Origin: CBDIHH01 sp965279095
GTDB taxonomy: Bacteria > Pseudomonadota > Alphaproteobacteria > Caulobacterales > Caulobacteraceae
Length of the DNA stretch: 64,000 nucleotides
Reading direction: 5' to 3'
Assembly (NCBI GenBank): GCA_965279095.1
Contig: CBDIHH010000001.1
Coordinates: 1 to 64,000, forward strand
The notes below the pieces were generated by a model. The model worked only from the letters and a program-made list of their open reading frames with translations. It ran no database searches and had not been told where the DNA came from. Of this stretch, positions 23,937-31,712 are shown piece by piece; position 1 is the stretch's first letter; the number at the start of each line of letters is the position of its first letter. The position numbers and the translations under genes were made by a program.

Positions 23937-26348
23937 ATGCTTCACGAACGTTCTGATGAGTTTTTCGTTAAAGCGAATGCGTCTGGTGGCGGGACCGAAC
24001 CATCCGTAACCCAAATCGGCGACGGCCGTTTTGTAGCAGTCTGGACATCCTCTGATGGCGTCAAGGGGGCCGTTTTTGACGGCACGGACCAGTTGGTTGT
24101 TCCTGAATTTGCAATAAATCCTGGTCCGGCCGGTTCCCAGTATGAAGCGAGTGTGGCTGGATTATTAGGAGGAGGTTTTGTCGTAACGTGGACCGATGCC
24201 AGCCACTCTCTGGGTGATCCGGACACCGCAGTATTGGGAAAAATGTTTGACCATAGTGGTAGTGCGACTACGTCAGCGTTCTTGATAAACACTGACTTAC
24301 GTTTTGCGCAAGGCCACTCCGCCGTTGCTTCCCTTGCCTCCGGGGGCTTCGCCGTGGCGTGGGTTGATGCTAGCAGGATCCAGGTGGGTCAGAACTTAAG
24401 CAATATTAAGGCCCGGATGTTTGCTCACGACGGGCAGGCTGCCTCCGCAGAAATCCTGGTAAACCAGCAGACGGATGGCGTTCAACATTCTCCGGACCTG
24501 GTGGGTCTGCCATCGGGCGGCTTCGCTCTTACGTGGAGCGATATGAACGATCCCGGCAGCGTCGACGGCATGTCGAGCATAAAGGCCAGGACCTTCGCCG
24601 CAAACGGTGACCCTATTATTTCAGAGTTCAGAGTTAATAATGCCGACGCCTCCGACCAGCTAGCGCCAACGGCGGCTGCCCTTCAGGATGGAAATGTTAT
24701 CATTGCGTGGACAGACTATAGCAAAACTGGTGGCGATAGTGATGGGTCGAGCTTAAAAGCGAAGATAGTTGATTATAACGGAAATGTTGTTACTGACGAG
24801 TTTTTGGTGAACACTAAGAATAACGCCGGGCAATATTCTGCTTCAGTGTCGGCGCTCACTGATGGGGGATTCGCGGTTGTGTGGGTGGATGAGAGTCAAA
24901 CGCTAGGAGATGGAAGTTCTACGTCCATCAAATCAAAATGGTATACCGCAGCGGGTGGCGTTGTGCGAGATGAGGGCCTTGTCAATACAGTCATATCCGG
25001 CTCTCAATACCTGCCCGATGTGGTCTCACTGCCGGGGGGTGGCGCAGTTGTCATCTGGCTAGATGATAGCCCCACGGGGGATAATAGCGGCGGGGGTCTT
25101 AAGGCCAGTATATTTACCCAGGGCGGCGCGGACCTGATGAGGGGCGGGTCCTTAGACGACCTGTATTTGGTTGACGATATTAATGATACCATCATTGAGT
25201 TGGCCTCTGGTGGGATGGACACAGTTAAGTCCACTATTTCGTTCTCCCTTCCGGATAATATAGAAAACCTAACCTTGATCGGAGACGGCGCGGAAGGCAT
25301 CGGCAACGACGTTAGCAACAAGATTACGGGTAATGCGGCAGCGAATGTGTTGATCGGCTTGGGCGGTGCCGACAATTTAAGGGGTATGGCCGGAAACGAT
25401 ACAATCTACGGAGGGGCTGGGGCCGACAAGCTCGATGGAGGTTTTGGCGCTGACTCGATGTATGGCGGTGCCGATAACGATACCTACACCGTTGATGATG
25501 CCGGTGATCAGGTGATTGAGAGCGCAGGCGAGGGCACGGATACCGTTAGCGCCTCAGTCAGCTTCACAGTCAGTGAGAACGTAGAGAACCTCACCCTCAC
25601 GGGAACCTCAGCCATTGATGGGGCTGGGAACATGCTCGACAACAAGCTAACCGGCAATGCCGCTGCGAACGTTCTCACGGGTGGAGATGGTGCCGACGCT
25701 CTAAAAGGCATGGACGGCAACGACACGCTCTATGGCGATGCAGGCAAGGACAAGCTCGACGGGGGGCGAGGCGCGGATTCTATGCATGGCGGTGCGGCTA
25801 ACGACAGCTATGTTGTCGACAACGCCGGCGATCAGGTGTTTGAGAATGTAGCAGAGGGGACCGATAGCGTTAGCGCCTCCGTCAGCTTCGTGCTTTCCGC
25901 GAACGTGGAGAACCTTACCCTGACAGGGTCCAGCGCAATCGACGCGACAGGAAACGAGCTAGGCAACAGGATCAAGGGCAACGCTGATTCCAACGTCCTG
26001 ACCGGCGGCCTTGGCAAAGACAGCCTCACTGGAGGAGGAGGGGCCGATACCTTCGTGTTCGGCGCTGCCTTGGCTGCAAGCGTCGACAAGGTGACGGACT
26101 TCGAACATGGCTTAGACCATCTGGCTTTCCATTCAGCCGACTACGGGTTGCCGGTAGGCAGTCTCGATCCAGGCAACCTAGCCTTTGGGAGCCAAGCGAC
26201 AGCCAGTCATGCACAATTTGTCTATGATGATGCCCACCAATCGCTGCTCTGGGATGCCGATGGCATAGGCGGCGTAAGAGCGGAGTTGGTGGCCACGTTG
26301 GCAGCAGGAGTTGTCCTCTCCAGTTCGGATTTCCAAGTCATCGCTTAG
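23937..26348 (+). CDS. RTX repeat protein with seven-unit N-terminal repeat, probable type I secretion substrate
   Basis: 803 aa. Residues about 25-395 contain seven repeats, each with a Trp-Asp motif: VAVWTSSD, VVTWTDAS, VAWVDAS, LTWSDMN, IIAWTDYS, VVWVDES and VIWLDDS. Each lies in a unit of about 55 residues that often contains FLVNT...GQYSASV...GGF. Seven units suggest a seven-bladed beta-propeller (inference). From about residue 398 come calcium-binding RTX nonapeptides (GGAGADKLDG, GGDGADALKG, GGLGKDSLTG) and serralysin-like spacers (ENVENLTLTGTSAIDGAGN), ending in a hydrophobic tail. There is no N-terminal signal, as expected for type I secretion, and no ABC exporter genes are in this window. 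Codon use is less GC-rich than in neighbouring core genes, suggesting acquisition. Confidence 0.85.
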   Translation: MLHERSDEFFVKANASGGGTEPSVTQIGDGRFVAVWTSSDGVKGAVFDGTDQLVVPEFAINPGPAGSQYEASVAGLLGGGFVVTWTDASHSLGDPDTAVLGKMFDHSGSATTSAFLINTDLRFAQGHSAVASLASGGFAVAWVDASRIQVGQNLSNIKARMFAHDGQAASAEILVNQQTDGVQHSPDLVGLPSGGFALTWSDMNDPGSVDGMSSIKARTFAANGDPIISEFRVNNADASDQLAPTAAALQDGNVIIAWTDYSKTGGDSDGSSLKAKIVDYNGNVVTDEFLVNTKNNAGQYSASVSALTDGGFAVVWVDESQTLGDGSSTSIKSKWYTAAGGVVRDEGLVNTVISGSQYLPDVVSLPGGGAVVIWLDDSPTGDNSGGGLKASIFTQGGADLMRGGSLDDLYLVDDINDTIIELASGGMDTVKSTISFSLPDNIENLTLIGDGAEGIGNDVSNKITGNAAANVLIGLGGADNLRGMAGNDTIYGGAGADKLDGGFGADSMYGGADNDTYTVDDAGDQVIESAGEGTDTVSASVSFTVSENVENLTLTGTSAIDGAGNMLDNKLTGNAAANVLTGGDGADALKGMDGNDTLYGDAGKDKLDGGRGADSMHGGAANDSYVVDNAGDQVFENVAEGTDSVSASVSFVLSANVENLTLTGSSAIDATGNELGNRIKGNADSNVLTGGLGKDSLTGGGGADTFVFGAALAASVDKVTDFEHGLDHLAFHSADYGLPVGSLDPGNLAFGSQATASHAQFVYDDAHQSLLWDADGIGGVRAELVATLAAGVVLSSSDFQVIA

Positions 26349-26465
26349 CACGACTTCCGTTTATAGACACCTTTGTGATGAGGGTTTTGCAGTGATTGAG
26401 GCGTGGAACATCCTCCGGGAGCGGATATTAAGGGATATCGGGCGGTGTGGCGTAGAGGAGGACAC

Positions 26466-27239
26466 ATGCCCATAGATCGGCCATTCCGCAGAAACGTAAG
26501 GCCAGTCGTAGAGGGCAAAAATTCGGGCTGGAGTAGCTGGGCCTATATCCGCGATCCGGAATACGCTTCGGCCCCCGCGCACTATGTGCGCGCCTATCTG
26601 CTCATCGAGGAGGAGCTGAAGTCTCTATTCGTATCTGTCGAGCCGGCTTCCGAGTCCCTGGCTACTTATTCCTTTCGTATTCACGGCCTCCTGATGAGGG
26701 TGTGTATTGAGATTGAAGCAAATATGCGGGCGATACTATCGGATAATGGATATAAGCCGCGCGAGGACAGATTCGGACGTCCAGTGTTGAACATGATGGT
26801 ATACAGAAAAATAGAGTATTCACACCACCTTTCCTCATATGAGGTTGGGCTGCCACTTTGGCGGGGCGGCGACCGCATTATGAAGCCATTCCAATCATGG
26901 CGTGAGTCGAATTCACTAGACTGGTATCAAGCATACAATGAGAGCAAGCATGACCGTCAAGATGCCTTCACCAAGGCCAACATCAAAAATCTCCTAAATG
27001 CTGTGGGCGCGCTGCTGATTTTGATAACGGCCCAATTCGGAACGGAGAGCTTTTCAAAGGGTGCGGACCACCTCGCCTTAACGGATAGCTGGAATGATGG
27101 GATGTCGTCTACTGTAGGGTCCATATTTAGAATAAAGCATCCTGACGATTGGCCGGAGGCGGAAATGTACGCGTTCGACTGGAATGAGTTAAAGGAACGC
27201 AAAGACCGTTTTTTGAGCTATGATTACACTGATGCCTAG
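26466..27239 (+). CDS. Orphan protein of unknown function, 257 aa
   Basis: Soluble, mostly helical-looking protein. Distinct segments are PAHYVRAYLLIEEELKSLFV, RIHGLLMRVCIEIEANMRAI and LDWYQAYNESKHDRQDAFTK. The YNESKHDR stretch recalls the NxxKHxR motif of HEPN-like helical domains, but this is a weak guess. ATG at 26466 has GAGGAGG six bases upstream, better than the longer frame from 26403. Codon use is strikingly unlike the core genes (many A/T-ending codons), matching the adjacent RTX gene and indicating acquired DNA. Confidence 0.75.
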   Translation: MPIDRPFRRNVRPVVEGKNSGWSSWAYIRDPEYASAPAHYVRAYLLIEEELKSLFVSVEPASESLATYSFRIHGLLMRVCIEIEANMRAILSDNGYKPREDRFGRPVLNMMVYRKIEYSHHLSSYEVGLPLWRGGDRIMKPFQSWRESNSLDWYQAYNESKHDRQDAFTKANIKNLLNAVGALLILITAQFGTESFSKGADHLALTDSWNDGMSSTVGSIFRIKHPDDWPEAEMYAFDWNELKERKDRFLSYDYTDA

Positions 27240-27612
27240 TCGGCAGGGAGGTTAAAGGCGACAGGTTAGCGTGTCACTGCACCGCTGTCGTCCAATCATC
27301 CATCTCGCTGACACATGGGCTCACCGGGACGCGCCCATTGACCGGTGCACGATAGCGATCCATCGATCACTAACCCCCAGACCGTCGCACCTTGCCGTCG
27401 AGCGATTGATGGAATGGTTTTTCGTCCTGCGGCGGGCGTCAACAATGCGCCGAAGGCGCACCGCTGCGCACGGCGCTTAGCGTCGTCGTTGACCCGTGGC
27501 GACTGACGAAATCCTGCTCCGCTAAGCGAGGGAAGGCGGGGGCCTGCGCCGCTGGCCGTTGGGGGCGAGGCTTAAGGCGACTCTGCCGAGCAAAGGCTCC
27601 TCGCCCGCCCCC
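27240..27612. other. Intergenic stretch, no gene seen
   Basis: Between two convergent genes. Composition returns to high GC towards the right end. It contains GCGC-rich short palindromes near 27448-27480 but no coding frame, tRNA or clear terminator that I can support. It probably holds the right border of the accessory stretch. Confidence 0.5.
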
Positions 27613-28194
27613 CTACCTCCCCCGCAGATCCAAACCGGTTACACGGCTGAGCGCGGCGTCCGCGCGCTGTTCGATCACGAAGATGTCGTCGATCTCGCCG
27701 GGGGCGAGCACCTCTTGGGCTGCGAGTTGGAAGTCGGCTTCGATGCGGCGGTCGCGGGGGGCGCGTTCCAGGCGGGGGCGCTGGTCGTCGGGGCCTTCGC
27801 GCCAGGCGGCGACGGAGGGCCAGTGGGCGCCGATCCTCACCCCCAGGTAGAGGAGCGTTGCCTCGGCCACGGTGCAGCCGCCGGTGCGGCAGGCGTGGTA
27901 GAACATGCGGTCGGCGGCGCGGCGCTTGTCGCTGTCGCCGGCGGCCAGGCGGCAGGCCACGTCATGGACAATGGACGCGCGCCGATAGTCACCGGTATAG
28001 GGCGAGCCCACCAGGGCCCACAACGCCTTGGGGATCGAGGCGCCGTCCACCACCACGTCCGCCGGAGCCTGCCACAGGACGCCGTCGGGGTCGCGGTACC
28101 AGAAATTATGGGTCAGGCGCATGTCGCGCTCGACTGCGCCCTTTTGCGTCAGCCAGACCGCCTGCGGCTCTCCGGAAAAGCTGGCTTCGACCAT
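27613..28194 (-). CDS. DUF1353 protein, 193 aa
   Basis: VVDGASIPKALWALVGSPYT, GDYRRASIVHDVACRLAAGD and DRMFYHACRTGGCTVAEATL are the hallmarks of DUF1353, small proteins common in phages and proteobacterial genomes, with conserved D-G-A-S-I-P and H-D residues. No function is established. It has no signal peptide. It lies between the accessory stretch and the MFS remnant. Confidence 0.85.
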   Translation of the reverse strand: MVEASFSGEPQAVWLTQKGAVERDMRLTHNFWYRDPDGVLWQAPADVVVDGASIPKALWALVGSPYTGDYRRASIVHDVACRLAAGDSDKRRAADRMFYHACRTGGCTVAEATLLYLGVRIGAHWPSVAAWREGPDDQRPRLERAPRDRRIEADFQLAAQEVLAPGEIDDIFVIEQRADAALSRVTGLDLRGR

Positions 28195-28245
28195 GGGGCG
28201 CCCCCTGTATGACGGCCTTAACTCAAAGCCAAGTCGCAGGCCTAT

Positions 28246-28657
28246 TCAACCCCCTTCCCGCCCACCAACGCCAGCGCGCACAGCCCCGCCGCTACGGCCA
28301 CGCCCACGCCCACCGCCAGGGCGCCGTCGCACCAGGCCGCCGGTGCGGGCGAGGGCGCTGTTGAGGCCAGAGGCGGCGCCGGCATGCGGCGCGTCCACCG
28401 CCGAGGGCTCCGCCGTGGTCAGGGGCGAGACGGCGGCGGCCATGCCCAGGGCGATCGCCGCGATCGCCTGCAGCACCTGGGTCCAGTAGCGCGCCTCCGC
28501 GCCGATACGCATGGCCAGGAGGAAGCCGGCGGCGACTACCAGGGAGCCGATGCGGCCGGCCAGGGCGCCCATCGCCGGCGACAGCGCGGCCAGCACCAGG
28601 GGGAAGGGCAGCAGGGCGGCGCCGGCCGCGGTGGCCGAATAGCCCCCTGCCCCCATC
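28246..28657 (-). pseudogene. Decayed 3' fragment of a DHA2-type MFS transporter gene
   Basis: The encoded fragment AGGYSATAAGAALLPFPLVL, SPAMGALAGRIG, LVVAAGFLLAMRIG and AAAVSPLTTAEPSAVDA matches the C-terminal third of the intact transporter at 32882-34324 almost residue for residue. An 8-residue stretch (RLPLTVGP region) is missing. After TGGLV the frame shifts, and a further block is lost before the end. It begins at the ATG that overlaps the stop of the DUF1190 gene (TGATG). Only about four transmembrane helices could be made, so it is surely non-functional. It is in the same orientation as the intact gene. Confidence 0.85.
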
Positions 28658-29225
28658 ACCCCCCGAAGCGCCCGCCGCCGCCGCCGAAGCCGCCGCGGGA
28701 GATGACGGCGCTGCGGCTCTGCACCCGGGCGGGGGCGCTGTAGCCGTCGCGGGTGCGGCCGGTGACATAGTCGCGGTTGCGGCCGCCGTCGTAGCCGCCG
28801 TAGCCGCCGCCGGTGTTGCCGTAGTAGCCGCGATTGCCGCCGAGGTTGCCGAGGGCCTGGCCGACGATGAAACCCGTGAGCAGGGGGGTGAAGAAGCTGC
28901 CGCCGCCGGCCTGGTCGCGCGGCACGCACTGGGCGACGCCGTAGCGCTGCTCGCAGCTTTGCTGGTCGGCGAACTTGGGGGCCTGGGCCTCGGCCTCGGA
29001 GAAGGCGGCCTCGCACTCGCTGTTGGGCACGACGTCCTCGTCCTTGCAGGCCTGCAGGCTGGGATAGCTGCGGCCGCCGACATCCTCGGCCGCCGGGGAG
29101 GACGCCGCCGGCGGGTTCAGCCAGCTGCCGCTGGCGGGGGGCGTCGCCGGGCCGTCGCAGGCCGCCAGCGACAGGCCGCCGGTGGCCATCAGGGTCGTCA
29201 GGACCATGGATCGGGAACGTTTCAT
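28656..29225 (-). CDS. yjfM: DUF1190 lipoprotein (YjfM-like)
   Basis: 189 aa. A lipoprotein signal ends in the lipobox LAAC (Cys23). The mature part has SYPSLQACKDEDVVPNSECE and FADQQSCEQRYGVAQCVPRD with conserved cysteines, then a Gly/Tyr/Arg-rich tail (GGNRGYYGNTGGGYGGYDGG), the normal make-up of YgiB/YjfM proteins. It is the last gene of the minus-strand arm yjfK-yjfL-yjfM. The C-terminal GGFGGGGGRFGG runs directly into the transporter remnant, and the stop overlaps the remnant's ATG. Its role is unknown. Confidence 0.85.
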   Translation of the reverse strand: MKRSRSMVLTTLMATGGLSLAACDGPATPPASGSWLNPPAASSPAAEDVGGRSYPSLQACKDEDVVPNSECEAAFSEAEAQAPKFADQQSCEQRYGVAQCVPRDQAGGGSFFTPLLTGFIVGQALGNLGGNRGYYGNTGGGYGGYDGGRNRDYVTGRTRDGYSAPARVQSRSAVISRGGFGGGGGRFGG

Positions 29226-29250
29226 CGGGACACCCTGGAGACTGTCGTGG

Positions 29251-29664
29251 TCACGCCGTCATGCAGGCCGCGTTGAGCACGCCCACCGCCAGCGAGATAC
29301 TCAGCAGATAGAGGGCCGGGGCGATCTCGCCAGCCTCCACGCGGGCGGTGAGGTCCTTCATCACCGTGAAACGGATCACGGTGAAGCTGACGATCTGGAT
29401 GACCCCCGCCAGGGTCGCCCAGGCGCAGAATTCCAGCAGGGAGGCGGTATGGGCCAGGGCCGAGGCCAGGGGCAGGACATAGCCCAGGAGCGCGCCGCCC
29501 AGGACGATGGCCGCGGCGCAATTGCCCTGCCGGATCAGCACGCTTTCCTTGTAGGGGGTGATCGCCTGGTAGATCAGCTTGAAGGCGATGGTGAAGAGGC
29601 CCGCCGCCAGGAAGGCGACCAGGAAGGCCAGGGCGCTTTGGGGGAACTCATCGCGAAAATACAT
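29251..29664 (-). CDS. yjfL: DUF350 membrane protein (YjfL-like), copy 2
   Basis: 137 aa, four hydrophobic segments, with the family motif AITPYKESVLIRQGNCAAAI then VLGGALLGYVLPLASALA. Size and motif spacing equal those of the paralogue at 10550-10963. It lies between yjfK-like and yjfM-like genes with 25- to 31-base gaps, as in the E. coli yjf operon. Inner-membrane location is clear from sequence; the activity is unknown for the family. Confidence 0.88.
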   Translation of the reverse strand: MYFRDEFPQSALAFLVAFLAAGLFTIAFKLIYQAITPYKESVLIRQGNCAAAIVLGGALLGYVLPLASALAHTASLLEFCAWATLAGVIQIVSFTVIRFTVMKDLTARVEAGEIAPALYLLSISLAVGVLNAACMTA

Positions 29665-29695
29665 GGGGGATCCTGGGCTTGGCGCTGCAGCCCTT

Positions 29696-30349
29696 CTAGA
29701 CTCTGAACTCGCCCACCTCCAGCGGAACCCCGAGCATCAGCTCGTGGCTGACCGGCTCGCCCTCGGCCTCCTGTTCGATCGCCAGCAGCAGTTCGCGGCC
29801 CTCGCCGAGGCCGGCGGCGCCGACCTCCCGGTGATAGAGCATGCAGGTCTGGAAGATGCGGCGATCCACCCGACCGTCGCGGTCGTCGTGGATGTCCTCC
29901 CAGAAGGTGACGGGGGGCTGCTCGCCCGCGTCCTCGCCGAACCAGAAGCGCTGGAACACCGGCAGGCCGGGGGCCTGGAAGGTGGGCGCCGACAGCCGGC
30001 GCAGCCACGCCGACCGCTCGCCCGCGGAGCCGGGGTAGGCGCTGTCCCAGGGGATGAACAGGGTGATGTCGGTGACGTCGGTCCCCGCGCGGTCGTTGCT
30101 GACCAGTTGGAACATGATGTCGTCGTCGGTGTAGAAGCGGTGCACGAAGTCGCCCCCGTCCAGGGTGACCAGCCCCTGGGCGACGATCTGCAGGGTGTCG
30201 CGATCGAGGGTGAAATGGCCGCTGTCCCCGAACCGGCGCCAGGCCAGGGTGTCGAGCATCACGGTGCGGCCGATGGTGACGTGGCGCACCACGGGCACGC
30301 CGGCCTCGGCGGGGTCGGCGCTCTTGCGGCCGAAGATACGTTCGAACAT
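29696..30349 (-). CDS. yjfK: DUF2491 protein (YjfK-like)
   Basis: 217 aa, cytosolic-looking. MFERIFGRKSADPAEAG, GRTVMLDTLAWRRFGDSGHF, GDFVHRFYTDDDIMFQLVSN and ITLFIPWDSAYPGSAGERSA match YjfK. I place the start at ATG 30347-30349, because the longer frame upstream has no homology and runs into the divergent promoter region. It is the first gene of the minus-strand arm, facing yjfI-like across 131 bases, so both arms are probably controlled from this shared region. Confidence 0.85.
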   Translation of the reverse strand: MFERIFGRKSADPAEAGVPVVRHVTIGRTVMLDTLAWRRFGDSGHFTLDRDTLQIVAQGLVTLDGGDFVHRFYTDDDIMFQLVSNDRAGTDVTDITLFIPWDSAYPGSAGERSAWLRRLSAPTFQAPGLPVFQRFWFGEDAGEQPPVTFWEDIHDDRDGRVDRRIFQTCMLYHREVGAAGLGEGRELLLAIEQEAEGEPVSHELMLGVPLEVGEFRV

Positions 30350-30480
30350 CGGGGCCTGCCGGGACGCGTTTGACGAGGCTCTTCTACCCGACCGCCGGCC
30401 CCGGTAGAAGCGTGGACCGATATCCCCTGGCGCGCGGCCGCCGTCGTCCCATATGAAGGGCGAGCCCACCTGGAGCCCCC

Positions 30481-30942
30481 ATGACGGACGCCGCCCCCTG
30501 GACCGCGCAAGCCCTGCAGACCGCCCTGGCGGGCGCCCCGCAGCTGGCCCCCGGCGAGATCACCGTCCGCCTGGTCGAGGGCGACCCGCCCATCCTGCTG
30601 GCGGTGATGCACGAGTTCGGCGACCTTGAGGTGTTCGTCAGCGCCGGCGATCAGCAGGTCGCCGCCTCGGTCCTGCTGTGGCCAGTGGACGAGCAGGAGA
30701 ACGCCCACGCCTTCAACGAATTCCTGCTGAAGGCGCAGAAGATCGTGCCGCTATCCAACTTCGGCATCAGCACCGTGGCCGGGCGGGACTACTACGAGCT
30801 GTTCGGGGAGCTGGCGACCACCACGCCCCTGGACACGGTGGTCATCGAGCTGCGCACCCTGGCCCAGAACGCCATCGAGGCGGCGTCCGACCTGCGTTCT
30901 TCCTTCACCGCTGCGGCGGCAACTCCCAGGAGCGGCTCATGA
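30481..30942 (+). CDS. yjfI: DUF2170 protein (YjfI-like)
   Basis: 153 aa, cytosolic. ILLAVMHEFGDLEVFVSAGD, ASVLLWPVDEQENAHAFNEF and LLKAQKIVPLSNFGISTVAG are characteristic of DUF2170. Its TGA overlaps the ATG of the PspA-like gene (ATGA), so the two are translationally coupled. First gene of the plus-strand arm. Confidence 0.87.
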   Translation: MTDAAPWTAQALQTALAGAPQLAPGEITVRLVEGDPPILLAVMHEFGDLEVFVSAGDQQVAASVLLWPVDEQENAHAFNEFLLKAQKIVPLSNFGISTVAGRDYYELFGELATTTPLDTVVIELRTLAQNAIEAASDLRSSFTAAAATPRSGS

Positions 30943-31712
30943 CCCTGTGGCGCAAACTCTTCACCCTCGGGCGCGCGGGCGCCCATGACGCCACCGCCGC
31001 CGTGGTGGACGCCAACGCCATCCGCATCCTCGACCAGGAGCTGCGCGACGCCGACACCGCCCAGGGCAAGGCCCGGGACGACCTCGCCGGGCTGGTGGCC
31101 CGCCGCCGGATCCTCGAGAAGGACGTGGCCAGCTTCCGCGACCAGATCGCCAAATACGAGGGCAGCGCCCGGGCGGCGGTGGCCAAGGGCGACATGGACC
31201 TGGCCCGCCAGGTGGCCCAGCGGATCGCCGACCTGGAGGCCGACGTGGCCCTCAAGACGCCGCAGATCGCCGACATGCGCGGCGCCGAGGACAATATCCA
31301 CAAGGCGGTGGCCGCCACCGACCGCCGCATCGAGACCCTGCGTCGCGAGGTCGAGGCGGTGAAGGTCAATGAAAGCGTCCAGCGCGCCCAGGCCGCCGTG
31401 GCCGCCGGCGGCGCCGGCGCCGGCAACGCCCTGGGATCGGCCGCCGGCAGCCTGGCGCGGATCAAGGAGCGCCAGGCGATCCGCGGCGAGAAGATCCGCG
31501 CGGCCGGAGAGCTGGAGGACCGCCGCACCGGCGCCGACCTCGATGAGCAGCTGAGGATCGCCGGGATTCTGCCGGGGCACTCCTCGGCCGACGACGTCCT
31601 GGCCCGGCTGAGCGCCCCGGCCTCGGCCCCGGCGCTGCCCGGCGCGGACGGGCCGCTGCAGATCGGGCAGCAGACGCCGAGCCAGCGCGAGCTGCGCGAC
31701 CTGGACGACTAG
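30939..31712 (+). CDS. yjfJ: PspA/IM30-family protein (YjfJ-like)
   Basis: 257 aa. A long alpha-helical coiled-coil protein: MTLWRKLFTLGRAGAHDATA, then DQELRDADTAQGKARDDLAG, ILEKDVASFRDQIAKYEGSA and DRRIETLRREVEAVKVNESV, the PspA/IM30 pattern of an amphipathic start followed by a hairpin of helices. A flexible C-terminal tail (about residues 185-257) is rich in Ala and Pro. PspA proteins (ESCRT-III relatives) bind stressed inner membrane. AGGAG lies upstream, and the gene ends one base before the ATG of the ATP-grasp gene, so the three are one operon. Confidence 0.88.
   Translation: MTLWRKLFTLGRAGAHDATAAVVDANAIRILDQELRDADTAQGKARDDLAGLVARRRILEKDVASFRDQIAKYEGSARAAVAKGDMDLARQVAQRIADLEADVALKTPQIADMRGAEDNIHKAVAATDRRIETLRREVEAVKVNESVQRAQAAVAAGGAGAGNALGSAAGSLARIKERQAIRGEKIRAAGELEDRRTGADLDEQLRIAGILPGHSSADDVLARLSAPASAPALPGADGPLQIGQQTPSQRELRDLDD

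Noticed and set aside
25350..26060. Regularly spaced repeats suggestive of a repeat array or CRISPR
   Set aside because: They encode RTX nonapeptides in frame, diverge at third positions and lack constant spacers. No CRISPR array or cas gene was seen.
22460..27612. att-like duplication of the tRNA-Gly 3' end at the far side of the accessory stretch
   Set aside because: I looked for a second copy of TTCGAATCTCTTCGCCCG and saw none; a few bases of CTCCTCGCCCG near 27600 are not enough.
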